Source: Chara braunii (Eukaryota > Streptophyta > Charophyceae > Charales > Characeae). From it: DNA of 47,303 bases. Below the pieces are notes generated by a model. That model did no database searches. It worked only from the letters and a program-made list of their open reading frames with translations, and was not told where the DNA came from. The position numbers and the translations under genes are program-made. Below are positions 10,459 to 22,400 of the stretch, one piece after another (the first letter of the stretch is position 1; every line of letters begins with the position of its first letter). The stretch lies in contig BFEA01000647.1 of assembly GCA_003427395.1 (NCBI GenBank), positions 759,221 to 806,523 on the forward strand. The letters are read 5' to 3'.

Positions 10459-13400
10459 CAAAGAAGGAGGGAGGAAACATACCCGGTAATTCTTCCAAGG
10501 AGGATGCCACACTGGCTTTGGCCACTTGCTGGGCAGTCGTTTGAGTACTGCTGCACTAGGCATGTACCTGAATTAATGCCAGAAGCACGAAAACAGAAAT
10601 CAAAATGACGGCATGATGGTGGCTACAGTCAATAGATCCTAAAGAATGCAAATGCTTAAGACAGGAGGGAGAAGGGAGGTGAACAGTTCATAATGCTCTA
10701 GTCTCAATATCACCAGCAACTATGTGCAAGCACACCTTCCTGCATCCTGCATCCCAACACAGCTAAGACAGGGGGGAGAAAGGAGGTGAACAGTTCATAA
10801 CGCTCTACTCTCAATATCACCAGCAACTATGTGCAAGCACACCAGCTGATTTTCAGCGAGTTCCTGCATCCTGCATCCCAACACAGCTAAGAGTAGACGG
10901 TATTACTAGCATTAACACCACCAGAATGCCATGTCAGTGTGTGTTCGCATCTCGCAACACGTGGTTGATCTAGTCTATAGCAATGTGTCCATCTGTGTAT
11001 TGTCTGAGTCCATGTCCCTCTCCATCCACATGTGTGAGAGTTTCACATCTGGTCGAGTGTGCAAGCATGTGTGTATGCCTGTGTGTGCATGTGCACATTC
11101 ATATTCATATGCGCATATTAACATTACGAAGCTTGCAAAAAGTCTTTGAAAAAGACAAACTGCACAAAAGATGCACATTGATGCGCTTAGAAACAATCAC
11201 GACACCCATATATCTACTGATAGCCATGCCGATGATATGAGAAAGTATAGTTCAGAAGGCCAACAAAACAGTACAGTTAGAAAACCAAGAACGTCAGGAA
11301 TAATCTTACAGAAACTAACCTACCACAGCCACAAACCCCAATAAGCCCACAGGCTCAGTAAGAAACGGCATGGCCGTCTCCCCACATGCGCTCAGTTTGT
11401 CTGTGCGTATGAGCACGCATCTGTGTTCCACACTGTCTTCTCCCATATGTTCATTGTCACCTTCGTCTTCTCTGCCACCACACCCAACAGTATCTCTTCT
11501 TCTCATCGTTTCATTTGTGTACTTCATCACAATTGTCTCTTTGTTGAGCTCGCAGATGTCATGTACAAGAACCACCTATTCTTCTCCTTCGTCTTCTTCT
11601 TGTTGCAACAACTACTTATTCTTCTTCTTCTTAGCTGCTGCTGCTGCTGCTTCTGCTCCTGGTTCTTCTTCTTCTTCTTCTTCTTCTTCTTCTTCTTCTT
11701 CTTCTTCTAAGACTTCTTCTCTTCTTCTTCTCTTCTTCTTCTTCTCTTCTTCTTCTTCAGGGTTGTCAACAGTTTGCAAGCCCAGATCACATGCACAGAT
11801 CCATCAGTAATATCCCCTTTTTTGTTCCTCTTCTACTCCTCAATCCACTACTGCTAACAGCCCATAGTCACCAACTCATCCGTCACCCTTCTTTCGATCT
11901 TACCACTACAACCACCATCAACAGAACAATTGCCACCAGCATCAGCAGTAATGGTCTTTTTCCTCATCTTCCTTCCTAGTCTTATTCTGTGTCATCTCCC
12001 GGATCCTACAACTCCTAAGACTCAGCTTCACCCTCATCCTGTCTATGCTGCTTGATCTCTTCCTCTTCCTTTTGCCCCTTCTTCGTCTCCTCCTCTCCCT
12101 ACCCCGCCCGTCCTGTTTCCCCTTCTTATCCTCTTCCCGCTCCTCTTGTCCTCCACCTCTTTGCCCCCATCCTCCTGGGCCTGCCCCCTCCTTTGCCATC
12201 CTCCCTCTCCCGCTCTTTCCCCCTTTCCTTTCCCTCACATCCTTCCCCCTCCTCTGCCNNNNNNNNNNNNNNNNNNNNNNNNNNNNNNNNNNNNNNNNNN
12301 NNNNNNNNNNNNNNNNNNNNNNNNNNNNNNNNNNNNNNNNNNNNNNNNNNNNNNNNNNNNNNNNNNNNNNNNNNNNNNNNNNNNNNNNNNNNNNNNNNNN
12401 NNNNNNNNNNNNNNNNNNNNNNNNNNNNNNNNNNNNNNNNNNNNNNNNNNNNNNNNNNNNNNNNNNNNNNNNNNNNNNNNNNNNNNNNNNNNNNNNNNNN
12501 NNNNNNNNNNNNNNNNNNNNNNNNNNNNNNNNNNNNNNNNNNNNNNNNNNNNNNNNNNNNNNNNNNNNNNNNNNNNNNNNNNNNNNNNNNNNNNNNNNNN
12601 NNNNNNNNNNNNNNNNNNNNNNNNNNNNNNNNNNNNNNNNNNNNNNNNNNNNNNNNNNNNNNNNNNNNNNNNNNNNNNNNNNNNNNNNCCCCCCCTCCCC
12701 TCTTCTTCCCGATTCCTCTCATTCCCCCCGCACACACTCCATCTACTACCAAATACTGGAGAAGGATCTGAAGTTAATCATGCCTAAAAAGAGGAAAGAA
12801 CGTCAGAAGGGTAACGGCTATTGGAGCATGGAGTGTGCCAGAAGAAGAGTTCACTCTCTGTTCAGAGCACATCTTTGCACCCACTACTGGTATTGCAAAC
12901 ATCAAGTCATGGTGTTATTTGTTCATGAAACAGAGAGAGAGAGAGAGACTTATTATGTGAAATGAAGTGGTCTAAGGGAATACGGAAAAACTGCTGGCAT
13001 TGGATGGTCAAGCTGTTGGACAGCTAGCAATATGGTGTAAACGTAAGGACCCGCCCAAACACCGACTGAGAACACAGCTGATTTCTGAGTTTGCCACTAG
13101 AATGAATGCCTTGCTCAGATTCCCGCTTTCTGCTGAGTTTCCTAATTCTGTGTGTGCGCGTGCTTGCTGGTCTGCACACCTGTCTGAGTGCTTGTCGGCT
13201 TGAGTGTGTGTGTGACCCGCAAGGGCACTTGCTCGCTTGGAAGGCCCGGGAGGGCCGGTACTTACCTGTGGCTGTGACATTGAGGGTTGCCAGGGATAAC
13301 ACTCAAGTAGCGGGAGTAGGCCCGTGACACTTCGCGCCGCGGGGTAAAAGCACCCAAGTAGCCGATAGGCCGGTGCCACTCAAGTAGCGGTACACGAGTC

Positions 13401-16400
13401 AGGGACTGGAGGCCGAGCAGAAGAAGACAAAAAGTTGGCATTTTTTGAGACCCAGTAGTTGTAGGCTAGGTCTAGGTGGGTACCGGTGCAAGTAGTCTGA
13501 GTCTAGGGCCTGTACGGGCGATATCAGAGTCTGCAATGATGTTTCCCTCCGAAAGGGAGGAAGTACCAGTTGCTTGGAGGCCGTGCGGCCTGGAAGTCAC
13601 CGCCCAAGAGGCAAGTTGGCCGTTATATCTCCAGGAGGAGCACATTTGCTGCGTGCAAGTTGGGCGACACGCTGCTGGAGCACATGATGCGGGTGTACTG
13701 CGCTGTGGGGAAGGAGCAGCGCCCATCTCCCCACCTTGGCCATGGTGGAGGAGCTCGGGCAGGAGGAGGAAGAAGGGACTAGGAGAGGGGAGGGCCAGCG
13801 GTACTTACCTGGCTATGGTGGACGTCATCTCCATCACCTTGGTGGGCGCTGCATCTGGAAGGCCCCCGTTGGGGTAGAGCTGCACCAAGAAGCTTTGAGG
13901 CAGAGTCAGGCATGGCGGCCTGAGTGGAAGAGCCCATAGCTGCTTTGCGTTGTCTTTTGAACAGCAGGGCACGGCCCTAGTAGTCCGCCATAGCCTCGGC
14001 CTAGGTGAAGAGGAAGGAGAAGGGCGGCCATGGCTAGGGTGACCCTCAAGTTGTGCCGACAGTAGAAGAGGGATTCAGACATTGATTCTGGTTCTGCCAT
14101 TCATCATTATTATTATTATTTATTTATTTATTGTTTGAATAAGACGTGAGGGGGAAGGGAGGAGAGTTTGGTTGGCAAGACAAAGGGGGATTATCATTGG
14201 TCTTGCTGGTGTACATCTTCTTCGTCTTCTTTCCTTCTTCTTCTTCGTCTTCTTTCTCTCTCTCCTCTCAAGTTCATTGATTTCGTTCTGCAACCGGACG
14301 GCATTGTGCTTTCTCGTTATTTTGCATTTAGAAACTGGCCACGATCGAAAGTTTGAAACATAAAGGTTTTTGGCTTCTGAAGTTTTGAACAATCCAGGAG
14401 CTGACTCCATAAAGGCAAAACAGTGCACCCTCCTTTTATTTTCCCCAAAAGCAAACCTTACAGAAAGAGAGGCAAATCACCCAGCTCATGTGGCTGAATA
14501 GTGAGTGCCCACAATGTAATTATCAGAAAAAAAAAACAGTCCACAAGTTCGAATCCTGATGGAATCAGTTGACCATACTACTTCTACAAGCGGCTGACTG
14601 CGAGGATTTGGCCCCTCGGCAGTGCTGGAAAAGGCCTTGCCCGCCCTAAGTAAAGGCGGGCCTGCCAATATGTGCCAAGACCTGGGTACAGGCCAGTGTG
14701 ATCACGCTAAAGGGGCCGTTGAAATCTATATGCGGGCATGAATCTTTGCAGTAGCTCTTCTAGGGCTCACCCCACATCTCGGCTGAGGCCCCGTACAGAC
14801 TTATGCCCGCCCTAAGTGAAGGCGGGCCATAATATTTACAAGAGGCCTATTTCTGTCAAATTCTGTATGTGGGGTATCAGACAGTTGCAGCACGCCAGTT
14901 GGTTACAAATTAACGTGAGCCTTTCCAGGCTCTTTCCAGAGGCTGCTGTTCCTCAACGGGCAGTTGAGCCCAGGTCCCCGTACAGTTAAGGCCTTGGGCG
15001 TGTGCATCCAGAGGCCGACACATCACACAACAGCCACGGACCAATGAGATTGCAGCATTGTCGGCACATACTGGCCGTGAGCCAACGAGATCACAGCAAA
15101 TATGTGGAGGCCCGTGGACTGCCTGGAGGTGCCCAACTGTAAAGGGCACAGGCCCGTAACTGCAACTGGGCCTGGGCGCAGACATTGAGGCCCGACTGGA
15201 AGCTACTGGACGCTCGCCCAGCCAGGCCCAGAGGCAGCAGAGGCTGAGCTCACTTTCCATATAGGAAAGTGAGCATCGCTGGGGAGGTCATTCTGGCCTA
15301 GGCAGGCAATGCGGCCACACTGTTGCGTTGCAACTTCGTGATCTGCACGAAGCTGCTGGCTGGGTCGCGCGCACGGGGGCTGGGGTATGAGGTGCACTGC
15401 TGGGCAAAGGGCGCACGGCAGCCATAGCCGGGCTGCTGGGCGCAGGTCTGGATGGTGATGGTGGTCCCGCACACTGTGCGGAAGTCAAGGGTGATGTGAG
15501 AGGAGGAGACACACATACCTGGTGTATGCTGGCGGTCTGCTTTGGTGACGACGTCACGTACATTCGTCTTCGACTTCGATGTGATCCAGTTGCATGAACT
15601 TCAGATAGGCATAGATAGGCTGAGTAGTGTAGGCTGGGCGCCGGGCGCCAGACAGTAGGAGCGACATTGGATACTGTGTTGGTGTGACCAGAGAGCGTCG
15701 ACATGGGCGCACGAGTTCATTGTACTGCTCTTATTTGGATGGTATCTTTGGTGATTTTGCAATCTGGATTTCTGTCTATCAATCTCACTCGTGTTCCTTG
15801 CATAACCCCCTTTTTCAAAAAAAGAGAGACAAACGATCAGTCTAAAAAGCACATTCATGTGCTCGTCACGTTCACAGAGAAGATGCACTCCAACCTAACT
15901 CCACGAGCGCATGAACTCTCCATTGGTCTCTTCCTCCCTTTACCCTTCTTTAAACTGAACAGGAAAAACAAATCATTTTCTTTTCACTGATTTCAACGAG
16001 ACCAGTCCCAACATGATGAATCTCCCTCAGTTCAGATACACAAAACTACTCCTATGTTTACAGGAAGACTCTTGGGGCAAGGTCCCACACACTTGAATCT
16101 GGAGGAGGACCTGTGAAAGCAGATTATCAAGGTTCCATTTGCACAGACCTCCCAGAGCGAGATCTCTCTGGCACAGATTTCGGGGGGATACCTGCAAGGT
16201 TTGATTTGCACACACCACCTCGGGCGAGAACCTACTTGCAACCAAAAGCATACACCTATGAACTTTGAGTCTTGACATACATACTCAAATTCAAACTAGC
16301 GTATCCTGTGCAATCAAGATGCACATAATAAAATATAATTCCGAATTACAATGGGGAGTGGTGGTCAGTTCAATCATTCAATGATGATATCTTGACGCCC

Positions 16401-19400
16401 TTGCCCTCCATTGAAAAAAAAGGACCTGCTTGCACAGCTTCACCGAGGATTTGTGCAAGGTCACCCATCCTCTCACAGATTAGAATCCAATTACCGTCGT
16501 CACCCGAATATAACGCCCGGTCATTATAGCTGTATTTGGCACAACTTTCAGCCCAGATACGGCCATATTTACTGGGCGTTCTATTCGGGTGAAGACAGTA
16601 GCAGAGGTTACACCACCAGTCCATCCGCAGACGGCACTGTAGATTTTAGTCGTATACGAGTACTGGGCCAAAACATATAGCGCCCAGCGCCGGTAGAGGC
16701 TCAGTGGGAAGGGACAACTGTAGAATTCCTTTGCAAAGGCCGGCAATGTAGATTCTAGACTTGGAAAAATGCAACTTTTGGTTTGTCAATTTGGCCTCGG
16801 ATGCCCAGGCCCGGTAGAGGCTCAGCGGGGAGGGACAATTGTAGATTTGTTTTCCAAAGGGCGCCACTGCAGATTCTAGACTCGGAAAAATGCAACTTTT
16901 AGTTTGTCGGTTTGGCTTCGGATGGACTGGTGGTTTAAGCTCCCACTTGCACAGACCCCCAGGAGTGATGACCATTTGCACAGATTAATGTGCAACTTGC
17001 GCAGCCCTCCTGGGGCATGGTTCCGCTTGGATACACAAATATCGTCACTAGATATAATGAAGATCGAGGACAAGCGCCCTTCAGGACATCCATTAAATTG
17101 GAACAATACAGAGAAGATCAACATAGCCCCCTGCCCATGGATGACATGCAAAATAAAATAAAAAAACGTCCAAACTAAAAGCAAGATGATGAAGAAGAAG
17201 ATCTACGACGAGTACCTCTGCATCCGTGCAAGTGGGACACACAAAATCGTCACTAGATATAATGAAGATCTAGGATAAGTGTCCTTCGGGGCATCCACTA
17301 AATTGGAACGAAGATTGGCATAGCCCATGCCCAAGGATGACACACATGAATCAAAACAAGGTCCGAACTAAAAAGAAGACGATGAAGAAGAAGAAGATCT
17401 ACGACGAGTACCTCTGAATCCGTGCAAGTGGGACACACAAATATCGTCACTAGATATAATGAAGATCTAGGACAAGCGCCCTTCAGGACATCCATTAAAA
17501 TGGAACAATAAAGAGAAGATCAACATAGCGCCTGCCCAAGGATGACACGCATAAAAAAAAAAAGGGTCCAAACTAAAAGGAAGACGATGAAGAAGAAGAA
17601 GATCCACGACAAGTACCTCTGCATCCGTGCAAGTGGGACACACAAAAATCGTCACTAGATATAATGAAGATCTAGGATAAGCGTCCTTCGGCACATCCAT
17701 TAAATTGGAACGAAGATTGGCATAGCCCACGCCCAAGGATGACACGCATGAATCAAAACAAGGTCCGAACTAAAAGGAAGACGATGCAGAAGAAGAAGAT
17801 CTACGACGAGTACCTCTGCATCTGTGCAAAGTGGTACACACAAAAATCGTCACTAGATATAATGAAGATCTAGGATAAGCGTCCTTCGGGACATCCATTA
17901 AATTGGAATGAAGATTGACATAGCCCACGCCCAAGGATGACACGCATAAATCAAAACAAGGGCCGAACCGAAAAGAAGACGATGAAGAAGAAGAAGATCT
18001 ACGACGAGTACCTCTAAATCCGTGCAAGTGGGACACACAAAAATCGTCACTAGATATAATGCAGATCTAGGATAAGTGTCCTTCAGGACATCCATTAAAT
18101 TGGAACGATACAGAGAACATTGGCATAGCCCACGCCCAAGGATGACACTCATAAATTAAAAAAAAAGGTCCGAACTAAAACGAAGACGATACAGAAGAAG
18201 AAGATCTACGACGAGTACCTCTGCATCCGTCCAAGCGGGAACCCTCCCCTCCCCCCACCCTGCCCATTTCACTGGCTGAGAGAGGGTTGATGGAAGGCCC
18301 AAAATTCAGGGGTTTTCCCCGCATCACCACAAAATTTTGTGAACAAACAATGCAGGCTCATAATACAAACATCAAAAAAACAAACATGCAAAAATAATCC
18401 AAAAAAAACAAACTCTAAAGCACTATAAAACCCTATTCGGAGTAGCTTTTAGAGTTCGCCAATTTTTTCTCCAAATTCGGTGTTTTTGCCAACTTTTTCG
18501 TTACTGGTCCACATATGTCGAAACTGAATACAGATATACCTGAAACGGTTTTCACCTTTGCAGAAGCTGATGCAGATCCCAGGGTTCGATCCCTAGACCT
18601 TATCTGCACCCGTGTACAGCATCCAGTAGACCCCTGTGTGTTTGAGCCCACGACCTGTGTTTTAGTAGTGACTGTTCTTTGTCGTAGGTCCCTGTAGTTG
18701 TAGGGATTCGATCTGTAGATCTGTCAAGTAGGGGTTACAGTTGTGTAGAGGTCGAACCTCCTAGGCTAGATGTCTGTAGGCAAGTCGTAAGTCCAACTGC
18801 GTCGAGTCAGCAGTGCGACTGCATCGAGTCGGCAGTGCAACCCCGTGCAGTCAGCGGTACCGGTCCCAGTCAATTGCAGTCCAGTCAAGCAAGTACCGTG
18901 TGGGATTGTGTGCACCAAGGGCCTGGAGGAAAGGGGCAGGCCAGCGACCAACAGAAGTATAAATCAAGAGGCAGCGTCCAGCAATTCATTCATTCGCTGT
19001 GTAAGCCATGCAGAAGCGCTGCCCCAGTGTCTTGTGCGAGGTGGTCTGCAGAGCGCCCGAAGTCGAAGAGGGCTGGAAGAAGATAGCGTAGCCATAGTTA
19101 GTAGTTGAGCGGCCATAGCCGCTGTAGGTAGGAGAGAGGCGCTAGTGTGTGAATGTGTGTGGGGTATTCAGGGTGATCCAGAGTTGAGTGTGTGCGAACA
19201 GTGGTGCTGGAAACAGCATCGAGAGTTGGGATGTACAGGTGCTGATGCGCCATAGCCTGTTGAAGCAAGTTCGCGTCTGAACTGTGTTCTCAATTTCCAT
19301 ATCTCTGAGTTTTGAGTGGGCGCTGTGCGCCAGTGTGAATCACCATCTGTTTGCACGTATGTGAAGCGAAGAAGAAAGCGAGTCTGATTGCATACCCTAA

Positions 19401-19412
19401 GGCACATACATA

Positions 19413-19493
<81 letters not shown>

Positions 19494-22400
19494 CAGGGAA
19501 ATATGGCAGTTTCGGTGAAAAATTTGCCGAAAATGACACCACCTATAAACCATTAGTGCTGATAGCTCCAATACCATCGAGCCAATCCACAACACTGAGT
19601 TACAAACATCCTTCCACTCATCCGCCGACAGGCGAAGGTGGTATTTTTCTTCCAGTCATTACTGCATTCTTTCTGAAGTCTCTTCACAGACGAGTTTTTT
19701 CCTTCCACCTACACCTACCATGGTGGACACGATTCTCCAAATCCGTAATTGACAAGCCAGAAACCATTAGTTCCCTGGTTTGCCCCATCATATATAAACA
19801 AGAGCTCTTACCGTGATGTGCAGCCCTAAAGGGCACATGCCGTTTCACAGACCAACTACAGCCAGGAAGGGCATGTACCTGTGTGATTGGTCTATAGATA
19901 GCGCGCATGCCCTCTTCCCAGACCAACTGCAGGCATTTCTTTCTGTAGACCGATTACAGACACATGCTCTTCGCACAACAAAACTATATGCGAGAAGACG
20001 CATGCTCTTCTCGCAAAACAACTACAGGCAAGAAGACACGTGCTCTTTACACAACGCAACAAGACACATGTTCTTCACACAACACAACTATAGGCAAGAA
20101 GGGCATGTGGTCTATAGATAGGGCGCATGTCCTTTCTCCAGACCAACTGCAGACATTTCTTTCTGTAGGCCGATTGCAGACACATGCTCTTCGTGCGACA
20201 CAACTATACTATAGGCAAGAAGGGCATGTGCCTGTAATTGGTCTCCCCGGGAAAGGCGGATGCCCTTTCTCCAAACAAACTATAGACATTTCTTTCTGTG
20301 GACCAATTACAGACACATGCTCATCATACAACACAGCATGATAACGGCATAACACAGACCATCTGCCTCGCAGAACCACCATAGTGACCTTTGGGGAAAA
20401 AAGGTCATTAAACCTGATGTGCTTCTGACGTCTCAAGTACAGTATGCACACAAAACATCCACAGAAAAAAAAATAGAAATGATGACCACCAAGATGGAAG
20501 TCCTAAAGAGTATACCTTTCAAGGGAACCAGCCGTCTTGTAATCAGCAATGCCAGCCGCCACCAGCTTTGAGGCATCAACACCCTCACTGCAAAACCAGA
20601 AGTGCGATCCCATCTGCACAACGTTAGACTTCAAAACCAATCAGAGTGCAAAAACTTTCTCCGAATTGCATGTGAAACTTGCACAGAGTATTTCCAGCAA
20701 AAGCCTTCCGAATTCCATGCAGAAAAATTATCTATACGCGAGTTATAACTATCAAACCAGCAGTACACGGCCATACATCAGCCGCAGGCCCCTCACTGCG
20801 AGTTTGGAGGCCCAAAACGCGCCGACCCCAACTTTTTCGGAGTAGGTGACGAACAATTTCTCCACAAGGCTAGTGTCCATGTACTAGCGGTTCAAACTTT
20901 AAACCACTAGTACCTCCGAGCCTGTTTTTGCCGACCCTGAATTTCACTGCGCACCGAGTTCTGCCGAGCCTGGGTCCCATTGTCCTTTCTTTCTGGTACA
21001 CTCACAGCAGTTACATCCGAAAAAGAACCAAAACAAAAAAACGACGCAGAAGGAAAAAAATAAGCAGACACTTCCCTGACGACGTGATAACCATCAGATA
21101 CATTTTCTACAAGGTGGTAGTGAGACTGTGCCCTCAGTTAGGGCATAAGAATTTAAAAAAATGTGTACCCCTTATCCTGCAATCGCGGTCTGATACAGAA
21201 CGCTACAATACTGGTGTGAGCATGAGGTGAGCCAGGCAGTTAGTTGCCTCGCGTGGACAACGGGACTACGCCCTGCCTTGCTGGCAGGGCATCAAAAACA
21301 CATGAAAAGAAGAGGGGAGGGGGGAAAGGGGGGGCGGGATTGAAAACAACAGCAATCACAGTCCACACATACTGGCCAGATACATTATATGAGGCCCTAG
21401 TGAGACTGTGCCCTCAGTGAGTACTTCTGTCCAATGATAAACTAATGAAGAACAAAAAAAAAAAAAAAAAAAAATCCCTTATGCTGTGATCGCGGTCCGA
21501 TACAGGACGCTACAGCACCCCTGTGAGTACGCGGTGAGTGAGGCAGTGTGTGGAATCCGCCCTTCCTCTCTGGCACGGCACCAAAAGCAACGAACAGACC
21601 AAAAAGAAAAAACAAAAACAAAAGCAATCACGTTCCACAAATTCTGGCCAGATACATTCCTCAAAGCACTGGTGTCACTTCCACCTCCGTGAGGGCCTTC
21701 CCGACATCGCTGGAATCAGCAGAATTTATGTTTGTTCCCCTCCGCGCTGCCCATAGGGTCCCAATCCTTTCTTCTTTATTCCTTTCCTGCCAACCCTCCC
21801 CGGACCTCCTACTTCTTCGGGAACGGGCATTTTGTCCCTAATTTCCCAACGCTGGCAGACGTACTACTTGTTTAACACCACAGGAAATCCAAACCTTTTA
21901 TTTGCAGACAGAAAATGAACACCACAGAGAATATAATAGTATAAACCTCTTATGTGCACACAAGGAGAGCGAAGTGCACTCTTCCTCTGACACTTTGTGC
22001 AGAGCAGTTCTTTGATGATCTAAAGCCGCAGGTGAGCGCTGATGGACTGTGAGGTGATAAAAAGCTGTACTACACCAAAGTATCGTCAGCATAGAATGAT
22101 GTTCAACTGCCAAAAAAAAAAACAAAAAAAAACGCTCAGCACATTTCCTCCAGCTTCAGACAAAGCAAGTGGACATTCAAATGAACTCTGTACACTTCTG
22201 CAGTAGAGGGAATGTTTGATCCAATCCTGACCAGATGGGCAGACATATGATCCCTGTACATGCAAATCTGCCAGGCAGCTGGTTTAAGCAGCATATCTGC
22301 CTGCCACCCCCTCTTGCACCGATGGCAGCTGCACTTGCGGCACGTAGCACACACTGCATCTGGCACCAGCGCACCCAAAAATTTGCAGAAAGAAACTGGG

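Larger units (their letters stand above)
10568..20515 (-). other. PRL1 intron 5 (9,948 bp)
   Basis: The longest intron in the window. From its 3' end it holds a 107-bp tandem duplication (10657-10893), TTC and CT-rich tracts, an assembly gap, GC-rich degenerate repeats with strong donor-like sites, the hairpin-ended repeat copy 3, TTTGCACAGA-type repeats, the U6-derived array, and a CA/poly(A) tract. Confidence 0.8.

Noticed and set aside
12045-12965. Long frames across the assembly gap
   Set aside because: Their length comes from N; the flanks are C/T-rich low-complexity DNA.
15288-15704. An extra PRL1 WD40 exon on the minus strand
   Set aside because: It would sit between exons 5 and 6, out of order for blade 4, and the same text recurs in the repeat copy at 340-420.
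17043-18061. Active pol III U6 genes with a plant USE element
   Set aside because: There is no T-run terminator, the ACAGAGA and AGC elements are damaged in most units, and the only USE-like word (GTCCCAC) is inverted.
19830-20345. A CRISPR-like array
   Set aside because: Repeat spacing is irregular and the units are degenerate; the setting is a eukaryotic intron.
20516-20587. RAD51/DMC1 helix-hairpin-helix exon
   Set aside because: The peptide recalls GI..GDVKKL..AGI, but no other recombinase exon was found nearby, and the phase and position fit PRL1 exactly.
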